A stretch of 64,000 nt of DNA from assembly GCF_000143145.1 (NCBI RefSeq), contig NC_014313.1:3224001-3288000 (forward strand), read 5' to 3'. The notes under the pieces were generated by a model. That model saw only the letters and a program-made list of their open reading frames with translations, did no database searches and had not been told where the DNA came from. A program made the position numbers and the translations under genes. Of this stretch, positions 45,370 to 53,993 are shown piece by piece; position 1 is the first letter of the stretch, and each line of letters starts with the position of its first letter. Source of the stretch: Hyphomicrobium denitrificans ATCC 51888. Lineage in GTDB: Bacteria > Pseudomonadota > Alphaproteobacteria > Rhizobiales > Hyphomicrobiaceae.

Positions 45370-46625
45370 GCCGCTCGCCCGTCTGGCATCCGTTTACGCA
45401 GCACGGCCTCGAACCGAACATGCTCGCGATCGCGCGAGCGGACGGTGCGTGGCTCGAAACCGCCGATGGACGGCGCATTTTCGATGGCGTGTCGTCCTGG
45501 TGGGTGATTACGCACGGGCATGGTCATCCGAAGATCGTGCGCGCCATTCAAGAGCAGGCCGGAAAGCTCGACCAAGTGATCTTCGCGGGCTTCACGCATG
45601 AGCCTGCGGAAGCGGTCGCGCGCGGGCTAGTCGAGCTTGCGCCGCCCGGCCTCGCCCACATCTTCTTTTCCGATAGCGGCTCGACGTCGGTCGAAGTGGC
45701 GCTGAAGATGGCGCTCGGATACTGGAAGAATATCGGCAAGCCGCGCACGCGCATCCTGGCGCTTGAGCACGCGTATCACGGCGACACGATCGGCACGATG
45801 TCGGCGGGCGCGCGCGGCGTGTTCAACGCGGCCTACGAGCCGCTTCTGTTCGACGTCGGACGTATTCCGTTTCCCGCGGCGGGCGCAGAGCAGACGACGT
45901 TCGATGCGCTCGAACGTGCTTGCCGCGCGGGCGACGTCGCCGCGTTCATTTGTGAGCCTCTGATCCTCGGCGCGGGCGGCATGCTGATTTACGACGCCGA
46001 AACGCTCGCCGAAATGCATCGCATCTGCAAGCGGCACGACGTGCTGTTCATCGCCGACGAGGTGATGACGGCGTTCGGGCGCACGGGAACATTGTTTGCG
46101 TCAGAGCAGGCGAAGATTGCGCCGGACATCATCTGCGTCGCGAAGGGCATTACCGGTGGTTCGATCCCGCTTGCGGCAACGCTATGCACTGAGGCGATTT
46201 TCGACGCGCATTGTTCGCAAGACCGTTCGCGCATGTTTTTTCATTCGAGTTCGTACACGGCCAATCCGATCGCGTGCGCGGCGGCGGCCGCGAACCTCGA
46301 CATCTGGCGGAGCGAGCCGGTGCTGTCGCGTATCGATGCGGTGAGCAAGGCGCAGGCCGCGTGCTTGGCTCAGATCGCAAACGATCCGCGATTTGAAAAG
46401 GCGCGGCAGATCGGAACGATCGCGGCATTCGAATTGCGCGGCGCGAGCACGGGATATCTCGCCGACGTGGCGCTATCGCTGCGGCGAAAACTTCTCGACC
46501 GCAATGTTCTGCTGCGGCCGCTCGGCGCGACGATCTACATCATGCCACCGTATTGCGCGACGGCCGACGATTTGAATGGCGTCTATGCGGCCATCTCCGA
46601 AGTTGCTGTTGAGGTCCGGCGATGA
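45366..46625 (+). CDS. bioA: Adenosylmethionine-8-amino-7-oxononanoate aminotransferase
   Basis: 419 aa from ATG 45366, overlapping the bioD stop. Class III aminotransferase: VWHPFTQHG at the start, [61 protein letters not shown] and the PLP-lysine [16 protein letters not shown]. It uses SAM as amino donor to make 7,8-diaminopelargonate. An open frame extends upstream inside bioD and is a shadow. Confidence 0.97.
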   Translation: MSRSPVWHPFTQHGLEPNMLAIARADGAWLETADGRRIFDGVSSWWVITHGHGHPKIVRAIQEQAGKLDQVIFAGFTHEPAEAVARGLVELAPPGLAHIFFSDSGSTSVEVALKMALGYWKNIGKPRTRILALEHAYHGDTIGTMSAGARGVFNAAYEPLLFDVGRIPFPAAGAEQTTFDALERACRAGDVAAFICEPLILGAGGMLIYDAETLAEMHRICKRHDVLFIADEVMTAFGRTGTLFASEQAKIAPDIICVAKGITGGSIPLAATLCTEAIFDAHCSQDRSRMFFHSSSYTANPIACAAAAANLDIWRSEPVLSRIDAVSKAQAACLAQIANDPRFEKARQIGTIAAFELRGASTGYLADVALSLRRKLLDRNVLLRPLGATIYIMPPYCATADDLNGVYAAISEVAVEVRR

Positions 46626-47602
46626 GCGGCGTCGAGATCATCGGGCTTGGGCATTATGCGCCGGAGCGCATCGTTCCGAACTCAGAAATCGAAGCGCGCC
46701 TCGGGCTCGATGCCGGGTGGATCAAGCGACGCACCGGAATCGATGAGCGGCGGTACGCGGCGAACGATCAGGCGCTGTCCGATCTCGCGATCCGCGCGGG
46801 CGACATGGCGATCACGCGCGCCGGACTCGCACGTGAGGATATCGGTCTGCTGTTGCTCGCGACATCGACCCCCGATCATCTGTTGCCGCCGACTGCGCCG
46901 CTCGTCGCGCACCGTCTCGGGCTCGGTAATGCCGGAGGCATCGACATGGCGGGCGCATGCGCCGGGTTCATGTATGCGCTGACGCTGGCGGACAGCTTCG
47001 TGCGCAGCCAGTGCGTCACGGTTCTCGTCATTGCCGCGAATATCCTTTCGCGCCGGATCAATGAGGCCGAACGGGCGAGCAGCGTTCTGTTTGCGGATGG
47101 CGCCGGAGCGGTGCTGCTGGCGCCAAGCGCTCGCCAGAATAGCGGCGTCGTTGGCGCGCATCTGGCGGCGCAAGGCGCGCACTACGATTTGATTTCGATC
47201 CCAGCAGGCGGCAGCCGCAGGCCATTCGCGCGCGATCTCGATGCCAGCGAAACGCTGATGATCCTGTCGGACGGGCAGGCGGTTTACAGCAAAGCCGTTG
47301 CGATGATGTCAAATGCTGCGGAGATCGCACTTCGCAAGGCCGGTGTCACGGCGGCAGACGTTACGCACTTCATTCCGCATCAGGCGAACGCGCGCATGAT
47401 GGGCACCGTGGCGCATCAGATTGGTGTGGACCCTGATCGCGCGCGCTCAACCGTTGCGATGTTCGGGAATAGTTCAGCGGCGACCATCCCGCTGACGCTG
47501 TCGATGTCGGCGCAAGAGCATCGGTATGCGCCGGGCGATATCGTTCTGATGACGGCGGCGGGAGCCGGACTGACCGGCGGCGCCGCCGTCTTCAGGTGGT
47601 AA
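46622..47602 (+). CDS. bioZ: FabH-like pimeloyl-thioester-forming synthase BioZ
   Basis: 326 aa. KAS III fold: WIKRRTGIDERRYAA, active-site Cys in DMAGACAGFMYAL, His in HFIPHQANARMM and Asn in MFGNSSAATIP. As the last gene of bioBFDA, overlapping bioA by 4 bp, it corresponds to BioZ of Agrobacterium-type operons, which bypasses BioC/BioH by building the pimeloyl chain from a glutaryl thioester and malonyl-ACP. A general FabH role is less likely given the operon. Its stop codon abuts the yceI stop with no gap. Confidence 0.93.
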   Translation: MSGVEIIGLGHYAPERIVPNSEIEARLGLDAGWIKRRTGIDERRYAANDQALSDLAIRAGDMAITRAGLAREDIGLLLLATSTPDHLLPPTAPLVAHRLGLGNAGGIDMAGACAGFMYALTLADSFVRSQCVTVLVIAANILSRRINEAERASSVLFADGAGAVLLAPSARQNSGVVGAHLAAQGAHYDLISIPAGGSRRPFARDLDASETLMILSDGQAVYSKAVAMMSNAAEIALRKAGVTAADVTHFIPHQANARMMGTVAHQIGVDPDRARSTVAMFGNSSAATIPLTLSMSAQEHRYAPGDIVLMTAAGAGLTGGAAVFRW

Positions 47603-48178
47603 TTACTGCTTGATGCCTTCGATATCGAGGGTCAGCTCGACTTCCTTCGAGAACGGCCCGAGGTCGCGTGAGATACCGAAGTCGGCGAGCTTCAGCGTCG
47701 TCGTTCCGGTGAAGCCGTCGCGATAGCCGCCCCACGGATCTTTGCCGCCGCCAACGCGCTGCGTTTCGATCACGATGTCCTTGGTCACGCCATGCAGCGT
47801 GAGTTTGCCGGAAACCGTTGCCTTTTCCGGACCCGATGATTTCACGCTCGTGCTTTCGAAAGTCGCCGTCGGGAACTTATCGGTATCGAGCAAATCAGCG
47901 GCGCGGAGATGCTTGTCGCGCTCGGCGTGATTGGTATCGACGCTCGCCGTATCGATCTCGATTTTGACTTTCGAGGCATCGGGATTCTTGTCGTCGTAGG
48001 AGAACGTCCCGGTAAACTTATCGAAGCGGCCCGCAAGCCAGCTGAATCCCAAATGCTTGATGCGGAAATTGATCGACGCGTGCGCGTTCTTCGTGTCGAC
48101 GACATAATCCGCGGCCGTCGCCGCCGTCGACAGCGCGGATAGTGCTGCAACGGCAAAGGCGGTCTTTACGATCTTCAT
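47603..48178 (-). CDS. YceI-family periplasmic lipid-binding-like protein
   Basis: 191 aa with signal peptide (TAFAVAALSALSTAATAADY). The mature lipocalin-like part has YVVDTKNAHASINFRIKHLG, SWLAGRFDKFTGTFSYD, KIEIDTASVDTNHAERDKHL and FEGTTTLKLADFGI-like GTTTLKLADFGISRDLG. Related proteins bind polyprenyl chains or quinones. Its start overlaps the cytochrome b stop by one base (TGATG), the usual cytochrome b561/yceI pairing. Confidence 0.95.
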   Translation of the reverse strand: MKIVKTAFAVAALSALSTAATAADYVVDTKNAHASINFRIKHLGFSWLAGRFDKFTGTFSYDDKNPDASKVKIEIDTASVDTNHAERDKHLRAADLLDTDKFPTATFESTSVKSSGPEKATVSGKLTLHGVTKDIVIETQRVGGGKDPWGGYRDGFTGTTTLKLADFGISRDLGPFSKEVELTLDIEGIKQ

Positions 48179-48756
48179 CAGTGACTTTCCTCTTCTGGAT
48201 TAATGGCAGGGCGCACCGGCCCAGACCACATGCGATTCAAAATCCGGTCTCTATTGATAAAATGGTGCTTCAGCGCGGCAAGCGTGTGAAGGACTGCAAG
48301 CGCCATGACGACATAAGCGATGATGCGATGGACATATCCGGCGCTGCTTTCGAGACCACGTGCCTGGACGATCGAGGGCACTTCGAACCAGCCGAAAACG
48401 TCGATGGGTTGCCCGTCCGGAGTTGATATAAGGTAACCGCTGATCAGCAAGGCAAGCAGGAGTACGTAGAATCCCGCGTGCGTCACGTGCGCCGCTTTGC
48501 GTTCAAAAGGCGAGAGTTCCTCCGACGACGGCCTGACGTTTGCGGCGCGCCAGAGCCACCGAACGAGTAATGCGATCAGCACAAGAATTCCGAGGCTGCG
48601 GTGGAAGTTGGGAGCGGCGTTATAGTATGGACTATAATAATCGAGCGTCACCATCCATACGCCGAGCGCGAACAGTCCGAAGATCGCAATCGCCATGATC
48701 CAATGGAACAGGCGCGAAACAATCCCGTAGCCCTGCAACGTGTCACGAATGTACAT
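48178..48756 (-). CDS. Cytochrome b561-family di-heme membrane protein
   Basis: 192 aa from ATG 48756; a GTG four codons upstream (48768) is an alternative start. Four membrane segments are visible (HWIMAIAIFGLFALGVWMV, LGILVLIALLVRWLW, AGFYVLLLALLISGYLIS, IAYVVMALAVLHTLAALKHH) with heme-ligand His in SRLFHWIM, NFHRSLG, HAGFYV and VLHTLAALKHHFI. GGGGAAGGG lies about 11 bp before the ATG. It probably moves electrons from quinol in the inner membrane, with the coupled YceI protein as a possible partner. Confidence 0.94.
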   Translation of the reverse strand: MYIRDTLQGYGIVSRLFHWIMAIAIFGLFALGVWMVTLDYYSPYYNAAPNFHRSLGILVLIALLVRWLWRAANVRPSSEELSPFERKAAHVTHAGFYVLLLALLISGYLISTPDGQPIDVFGWFEVPSIVQARGLESSAGYVHRIIAYVVMALAVLHTLAALKHHFINRDRILNRMWSGPVRPAINPEEESH

Positions 48757-48887
48757 GACGGCCGCCACCCTTCCCCTCGATTAAATGGCAACGGGGAGAT
48801 GCGAATTAAACTCAGCGTTTTCAAGTGATCGGGCAATATCAGAATTCCAGAAAACGATCGGCGCAATCGCAATAAGCAACTTTAAAC

Positions 48888-48918
48888 TTGACTCCATTAG
48901 TATAGATTAGTTTAGAAT
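48888..48918 (+). promoter_or_regulatory. Promoter-like sequence before the hemP cluster
   Basis: TTGACT (48888-48893) and TAGAAT (48913-48918) with a 19-bp spacer, 52 bp before the first ATG. The -10 overlaps TTTAGAA (48911-48917), which equals one half of the iron-control element bound by Irr; the second half TTCTAAA is absent. Iron control is therefore only suggested. Confidence 0.4.
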
Positions 48919-48969
48919 GCGGCATCTGCCATTTACGGGGCCTTGAACCCCGATACATTGGGGAACAGG

Positions 48970-49221
48970 ATGAAGCGTTCGCACCTTGACGGTGAACGGT
49001 TCGATGCGCGTGACGTATCGAATGCAGCCTATACGGCATCGATGTTTGCCGCATCCGTCGGCATGATCTGGGATTTGGCCACAGGCCACGTCGCAGTTTT
49101 CGATCGCATGCTTACAAACATTTCGGACGACATTCGCACTCCACAAAACGCGGAGCGGGCGGCTGCTCGTTATCCGTCGCATCGTTTCTATTCGAACATG
49201 GAGAGCCGGGCGGATGCTTAA
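48970..49221 (+). CDS. Small protein of unknown function, first in hemP cluster
   Basis: 83 aa from ATG 48970, with GGAACAGG immediately upstream. It opens MKRSHLDGERFDARDVSNAA and continues YTASMFAASVGMIWDLATGH, then FDRMLTNISDDIRTPQNAERAA in pieces. A mildly hydrophobic central helix (residues 20-45) lies between charged ends; no signal peptide or cofactor motif. It overlaps the next gene by 8 bp, and hemP follows, so the three look like one operon. I do not recognise the family. Confidence 0.68.
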   Translation: MKRSHLDGERFDARDVSNAAYTASMFAASVGMIWDLATGHVAVFDRMLTNISDDIRTPQNAERAAARYPSHRFYSNMESRADA

Positions 49222-49771
49222 GATCAAAAATCTCGAAGCGACGTCATCGGCCGGGCCGGACGAAGAACCGATGTGCGCCGGACAAGCTCTCGGCTTTCCG
49301 TTGCAGAGCGAGCTTGGATTTACATCCATCGAGAACGTCACGCTCGACGTCTTCCGATGCATTTGCGACGTGTACGCGACGGCCTCGGCGCAATGCTGGG
49401 AAGTCGCGATCCGGTTCGCGGAAGAGCATCTGGGCGCCGTTGACGGACCGTTGCTCGTCGCGCGTGTCACCGCGTTGATGCGCGCGCTGCGTTTCGAACG
49501 TGGCACTGGATTTTCATATCTCAGCGTCGGCTGCCGTCACGTGTCTCCGGATGAGCTGACCGTCACGGGACTGCTCAAAGCGGCGCGGACGGGTGATCGC
49601 CTCGCGTTCGAAAAAGGTATCGCGCTTCTGCTCAACAACGGTCAGGCGACGGAGCGCACGCGGCTCGCCGTGCGTTGTCTCGTCGATACGCAGATGCAGC
49701 ACTCGGTACCGCAGCCGGAACAAACGGCCGAATTCGAATCGCAAACCGTTCAGGCGCTTTATCTGCACTAG
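49214..49771 (+). CDS. Cys-containing protein of unknown function, hemP cluster
   Basis: 185 aa. The start is preceded by GGAGAGCCGG inside the previous gene. It is mostly helical, with cysteines scattered at MCAGQAL, FRCICDVYATASAQCWEV, GCRHVSPDE and VRCLVDTQ. Residues 40-125 (TLDVFRCICDVYATA and LLVARVTALMRALRFERGTG) look like the conserved core. The cysteines could bind iron, heme or a cluster, but no known spacing is met. Position before hemP suggests iron or heme physiology. Confidence 0.72.
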   Translation: MLKIKNLEATSSAGPDEEPMCAGQALGFPLQSELGFTSIENVTLDVFRCICDVYATASAQCWEVAIRFAEEHLGAVDGPLLVARVTALMRALRFERGTGFSYLSVGCRHVSPDELTVTGLLKAARTGDRLAFEKGIALLLNNGQATERTRLAVRCLVDTQMQHSVPQPEQTAEFESQTVQALYLH

Positions 49772-49819
49772 AGCAAGTTTCGTAGGGCGCGGCGGCCTCA
49801 CGGCCGATGCGAAAAGGAT

Positions 49820-50011
49820 GTGTCGGACAAGATGGAAATGCCTGCACCGGTCGCGACGGGGGGAACTGACGCTGCCGAGAAGCGCAGCTCGCTCACGAGG
49901 TATCTCGTGAGCGAGCTGATGCAGGGCGGGCGCGAGATCATTCTCGAGCACCGAGGACAAGATTACCGGCTGCGCATCACGGAGGCCGGAAAGCTCATCC
50001 TGAGCAAGTAA
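49820..50011 (+). CDS. hemP: Hemin uptake protein HemP
   Basis: 63 aa from GTG 49820; ATG 49832 is an alternative start. The HemP signature is clear at the C-terminus: LMQGGREIILEHRGQDYRL followed by RITEAGKLILSK. HemP/HmuP proteins are small regulators or accessory proteins of heme uptake, usually iron-controlled. No TonB receptor or heme ABC transporter gene is in the window. The coding sequence contains a perfect 14-bp inverted repeat (49886-49917). Confidence 0.88.
   Translation: MSDKMEMPAPVATGGTDAAEKRSSLTRYLVSELMQGGREIILEHRGQDYRLRITEAGKLILSK
49886..49917. repeat. Perfect 14-bp inverted repeat inside hemP
   Basis: AGCTCGCTCACGAG (49886-49899) and CTCGTGAGCGAGCT (49904-49917) flank a GTAT tetraloop. 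The repeat encodes hemP residues around SSLTRYLVSEL, so it must fold into a very stable mRNA stem or act as a DNA palindrome. Confidence 0.9.
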
Positions 50012-50050
50012 TGTTTTTCGGCGCGTGCAGGCGCGCTGCTAACGAACAAG

Positions 50051-50075
50051 CCGAGCGGAGATCATGCTCGGTCTT
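50051..50075 (+). terminator. Possible terminator after hemP
   Basis: CCGAGC (50051-50056) / GCTCGG (50066-50071) with a 9-nt loop, then TCTTACC, 40 bp after the hemP stop. Six base pairs and a poor T-run make it a weak candidate. Confidence 0.4.
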
Positions 50076-50185
50076 ACCGAAACGTGTTAGAGCTCATGAC
50101 ATCCCGTCTCGCCGCTCTACGCACGTCGACAGCGGGTCGGGTCCGCATGAAACCCCAGCCGTCCGGCCCGCTGTCTACTCTTCCT

Positions 50186-51556
50186 TCAGACCGTCGCAGG
50201 AAAACTGACTTCGACCCGGAGACCGGGCGCATTATCGGCGAGCGCGATCCTGGCGCCGTGCAGATCGACGATTGCCGCGACGAGGCTCAGTCCCAATCCG
50301 CTCCCGTCCGTCGAGCGGGCGCGCTCCAAGCGATAAAGCCGGCGAAAGACGTTCTCGCGCTCTGCTTCCGGAATGCCTGGGCCGCTGTCCGTCACGTCGA
50401 CCCGATAGACGCCGGGAGCCGCGTAAAGGCGCAATCCAATCGCGGTTCCCGATGGCGAATGGCGAATGGCGTTTTCGACCAGGTTGGCGAACACCTGCAT
50501 CAGAAGCTCGGGATCACCCTGAACCATCGCTGGTTGCGCGACTTCACTGACTAGACTGAGCTTGTCGCCCGCGTCCTCGGCAACGATGTCATAGACATCG
50601 TGCACGTCGGCGAGCAGAACGCGCAAATCAATGGCGACGAACTTGTCCTTGCGCGCGCCGGCTTCGATCTGCGTAATCCGGAGCAGGGCATCGAACGTCT
50701 CCGTGATGGAGTCGATATCGAGCAACGCGGCATCGACTGCGGACTGAAAATCAGCCGGACTTTGCGCTTTGCGTCTCGCATCATCCAGGCGTTGCCGCAG
50801 CCGGCCCAGCGGCTTCTTCAAGTCGTGCGCAATGTCCGATGACGACTGGTTTACGTTTTCGATGAGCTTCTGCAGATTGCCGAGCATGCCGTTGACTTGC
50901 CCCGCGATCTGATCGATGTCATCGCGCAGGCCCGAGATCGGCACACGGGCGGAGATCTGGCCTCGGGAAACGCGCGCCAAAGGATTTGCGAAGGCATCGA
51001 TGCGGTGCTGGGCCTGGCGCGCGAAATAAACGGCACACAGCGCGATTGCGATCGACGTGGCGACAAGACCGTAGGCCAGAAGCTTCAGCAAAAACGACTT
51101 CATTTGCTTGACTTCGCTGTTGTCGCTGCCGATCAGCAAACTCCCCTTCGACAGCGGTTTCCAGATTGCCAGGAACTCGTCGGTCGGTTCGCCGCGATCC
51201 ATCGAGATATTGAGGCTCGAGCGTTTCAGCGTCATCCACTGCGTCGACTGGGGGACGTCGCGGACGTTGCCCGCGAGAAACTTTCCGTTCTTGTCGACGA
51301 GTTCGATGATGAAATCGGGATCGCGGACGGATTCGCTTTCCTCCGCCACGACGGCCACCAGGTCGTCGAAGGTTCTATCGCCATCCAAAATCGCGAGCGA
51401 TTCGATGTTCGTTCGCACGCGGTCGCGAATATCGCTCACGAGACGCGCGCTGGATACGAGATAGATGACGGTGAACAGCGCCAGGACGGTCGTAATGAAG
51501 AAGAGCGAAAAGGCAGCTGCCAGACGGAATGGCGTGCGTCTCAGAAGATCCCGCAA
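50186..51556 (-). CDS. Sensor histidine kinase (HAMP-HisKA-HATPase)
   Basis: 456 aa from TTG 51556, 2 bp after the response-regulator stop; the frame extends to 51700 without other start codons or support. Order: membrane helix 1 (LAAAFSLFFITTVLALFTVIYLV), a periplasmic sensor of about 120 residues, membrane helix 2 (LLKLLAYGLVATSIAIALCAV), HAMP, HisKA with phospho-acceptor His in SDIAHDLKKPLGRLR, then HATPase with NLVENAIRHSP, DSGPGIP and GSGLGLSLV. Cognate kinase of the upstream OmpR-type regulator. Stimulus unknown; an MFS exporter gene lies upstream on the same strand. Confidence 0.94.
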   Translation of the reverse strand: MRDLLRRTPFRLAAAFSLFFITTVLALFTVIYLVSSARLVSDIRDRVRTNIESLAILDGDRTFDDLVAVVAEESESVRDPDFIIELVDKNGKFLAGNVRDVPQSTQWMTLKRSSLNISMDRGEPTDEFLAIWKPLSKGSLLIGSDNSEVKQMKSFLLKLLAYGLVATSIAIALCAVYFARQAQHRIDAFANPLARVSRGQISARVPISGLRDDIDQIAGQVNGMLGNLQKLIENVNQSSSDIAHDLKKPLGRLRQRLDDARRKAQSPADFQSAVDAALLDIDSITETFDALLRITQIEAGARKDKFVAIDLRVLLADVHDVYDIVAEDAGDKLSLVSEVAQPAMVQGDPELLMQVFANLVENAIRHSPSGTAIGLRLYAAPGVYRVDVTDSGPGIPEAERENVFRRLYRLERARSTDGSGLGLSLVAAIVDLHGARIALADNAPGLRVEVSFPATV

Positions 51557-51558
51557 CG

Positions 51559-52236
51559 TCAGGCACCATCGTTCACGGTATAGCCGCAGCCGCGGATCGT
51601 ATGGATTAGCTCCGTATCGTAGGGCTTGTCGATTTTCGCGCGCAGGCGCGAGATGTGGGTTTCGACGACGCTCGTCTTCGGATCGAAGTGGAAGCTCCAC
51701 ACGCGCTCGAGCAGCATCGTGCGCGTCACGACGCGGCCGCGGTTGCGCATGAGAACTTCAAGCAGCCGGAACTCACGTGGCTGAAGGTCGATCGTGTCGC
51801 CGCCGCGCGTGACCTTGCGGCTGACGAGATCGATCTCCAGATCGCCAACCTTGAGCCGAGTTTCCTCGCCGATGGTGTGGGGGCGGCGTGCGAGCGCGTT
51901 CACGCGTGCGAGTAATTCCGAGAATGCGAATGGCTTGACGAGATAGTCGTCGCCACCCGCATCGAGACCTTCGACGCGATCGTCGACGCCGCCAAGCGCC
52001 GTCAGGAACAGCACTGGCACGCGGCGTCCGGCGCTGCGGATCTCCTTAATGATCGCCAGACCATCGAGCCCGGGAAGCATGCGATCGAGAATGACGACGT
52101 CGTAGGTCTCGCCGACGGCTTGAGCAACCGCATCGCGACCGTCTGCCAAATGATCGACGGTATGCCCTTCTTCCTCGAGGCCCTTCGAGACGTAGGCGGC
52201 TGTATTGGCATCGTCTTCAAGCAGCAAGATTCGCAT
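51559..52236 (-). CDS. OmpR/PhoB-type response regulator
   Basis: 225 aa. Intact receiver: acidic pair in LLLEDDANTAA, phosphoacceptor Asp in VVILDRMLPGLDG, Thr in FLTALGG and Lys in YLVKPF. C-terminal winged helix with LQPREFRLLEVLMRNRGRVVTR, VWSFHFDPKTSVVETHISRLR (piecewise) and LIHTIRGCGYTV. Encoded just upstream of its kinase with a 2-bp gap to the kinase TTG. Target genes unknown. Confidence 0.96.
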   Translation of the reverse strand: MRILLLEDDANTAAYVSKGLEEEGHTVDHLADGRDAVAQAVGETYDVVILDRMLPGLDGLAIIKEIRSAGRRVPVLFLTALGGVDDRVEGLDAGGDDYLVKPFAFSELLARVNALARRPHTIGEETRLKVGDLEIDLVSRKVTRGGDTIDLQPREFRLLEVLMRNRGRVVTRTMLLERVWSFHFDPKTSVVETHISRLRAKIDKPYDTELIHTIRGCGYTVNDGA

Positions 52237-52366
52237 TTTCGCCGACCCGATGCGTAGGGCTTATAAGATACTCGACCGCGATGAAATCTGCGTGCCCGCC
52301 CAGCATATGACGCCTTCCCAAGAGCGCACAACTAAACAGCGGGCGCACCGGTCACGAGCCGCGCCA

Positions 52367-53629
52367 TCATGCCAACCGATTGCGGCCGAAAAAGCTTCGT
52401 TTACCTTCAACGGCGAAGACGATGAGGGTGGCGATGAGGCTGCAAGCGACGAAACCGGCGGCGATCGGAAATACCGTGCCGTCGAAGGCGTGCGCAACTA
52501 GGCCGCCTGCCATAGCGCCGATCGCGGTCGAGAGCGATCCTGTCACGGAGGAGGCCATGCCGGCGTTGTGGCCTTGCGGTTCCATCGCGATGGCATTGAA
52601 ATTCGGCGCGATGAGCCCGAACAGGAAGAAGGCTCCGGCGAGGAGGATCGCGTAAACCGCGATGCCCGCAATGCCGGCCGCCGCCGCGCCGGCAAGGCAG
52701 AGCGACAGCCCGACGAAGCCCAGGAGCGACGCGTGCGAGAGCCTTCGCATGCCTAAGCGGCCAACGAGCTGGGCATTAACAAACGACGCAAGCGCCATCA
52801 CGGACGCGATCGCCCCAAAGACGACAGGGAATGCCTCTCCAATGCCGAAGACCTCGACGAAGACCTGCTGGGAACTCGCGACATAGGCAAGAAGGCATCC
52901 GAACATGAAGCCGCCGGCGGCGCCATACGCCATCGTCTGAGGATCGAAAATCGCTGCCTTGAGTGAGGCGCGCAAAGTCATCGCGCGTTCGAGACCTAAT
53001 GCCGGAGCGGCGGTTTCGGGCAATCGAAAGCCCGCCCAGACGGCGATCAAGATCGCCATCGCGAGCAGCGCATAAAACGTCCAATGCCAGTTGCCGAGGT
53101 GAATGAGGGCCTGGCCGATCGACGGCGCGAGAACCGGAATAACGATGAACACCATCATCGCGAACGACATCACGCGCGCCATCTGTCGCCCGCCATAGAG
53201 ATCGCGCACAACCGCGATGGCGATTACGCGCGGCGATGCGGCACCGATCCCCTGAACAAACCGCGCCGCGAGCAGCATCGAGAATCCGTTCGATACCAGC
53301 GCGGCAATCGTGCCGACGATGAAGATCGCAAGACCCGCCATGAGCGCCGGCTTGCGGCCGATGTGGTCGGACAACGGGCCGAAAAAGAGCTGTCCCGCCG
53401 CGAAGCCGACCATGTAGAGAATGACGACCAACTGGCGATCGTTGGCGCTCGCGACGCCCAGTGCTTCGCCGATCTCGGGCAGCGCCGGAAGCATGATGTC
53501 GATCGAGATCGCCGTCAGCGCCATCATCGCCGCGGTCAACACGACGAATTCGACGAACGACAGGTTGTGGAGCGCTTGCGGCGAGTCCGCCGGGGAGGGC
53601 GCGGTATCGCCGCGCTCTAGTTGAGCCAT
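52367..53629 (-). CDS. Bcr/CflA-family multidrug MFS exporter
   Basis: 420 aa from ATG 53629 (MAQLERGDTAPSPADSPQAL); the frame extends upstream spuriously. Twelve predicted membrane segments. Signatures of drug:H+ antiporters: ISIDIMLPALPEIGEAL in helix 1, FFGPLSDHIGRKPALMAGLAIF (motif A), and ARFVQGIGAASPRVIAIAVVRD (motif C-like region, split). Probably exports drugs or metabolites. Lies 130 bp upstream of the two-component genes on the same strand, which might control it. Confidence 0.93.
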   Translation of the reverse strand: MAQLERGDTAPSPADSPQALHNLSFVEFVVLTAAMMALTAISIDIMLPALPEIGEALGVASANDRQLVVILYMVGFAAGQLFFGPLSDHIGRKPALMAGLAIFIVGTIAALVSNGFSMLLAARFVQGIGAASPRVIAIAVVRDLYGGRQMARVMSFAMMVFIVIPVLAPSIGQALIHLGNWHWTFYALLAMAILIAVWAGFRLPETAAPALGLERAMTLRASLKAAIFDPQTMAYGAAGGFMFGCLLAYVASSQQVFVEVFGIGEAFPVVFGAIASVMALASFVNAQLVGRLGMRRLSHASLLGFVGLSLCLAGAAAAGIAGIAVYAILLAGAFFLFGLIAPNFNAIAMEPQGHNAGMASSVTGSLSTAIGAMAGGLVAHAFDGTVFPIAAGFVACSLIATLIVFAVEGKRSFFGRNRLA

Positions 53630-53993
53630 CTTTTGTCTCTGAAATGTCCTGCTGAACTGGACGCCGCTTCTACTACGCCAACATGAGCCGAAAGGCGGCA
53701 TGTAAGACGTCGCAGGGCTTATCGAAGCCACCGCTCCGTTCTTTTTCGCCAGACCATGCTTATGACGCGGTTTTTTACATCCGGGATCACGGGTGCGCCG
53801 AAAGCCTCCAGCGAGCGATAGCCTTGTGATCCAACGGAGATTTAGCCTCCAACAGGGCCGATCCATGGTCAGATGCCATGGCGGCTCCGACCCCGCGGGG
53901 CATCATGTTGGCGGGATTGTATGTCGTGATAATTCTGCCATTGTTGAGGCAAAGGCTTTCGCGCGCAGACCGTAGCGAACGGCATCGGGGGGA
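53630..53993. other. Divergent intergenic region
   Basis: 364 bp between the MFS gene and an exported-protein gene. Contains short AT-richer stretches at about 53740-53790 and 53905-53945 (GATTGTATGTCGTGATAATTCTG), the latter a plausible promoter zone for the plus-strand gene. No RNA gene or credible ORF seen. Confidence 0.4.

Noticed and set aside
50128..50175. GACAGCGGG / CCCGCTGTC stem as terminator of the histidine kinase gene
   Set aside because: The loop is 30 nt and no T-run follows on the minus strand; a structural role cannot be supported.
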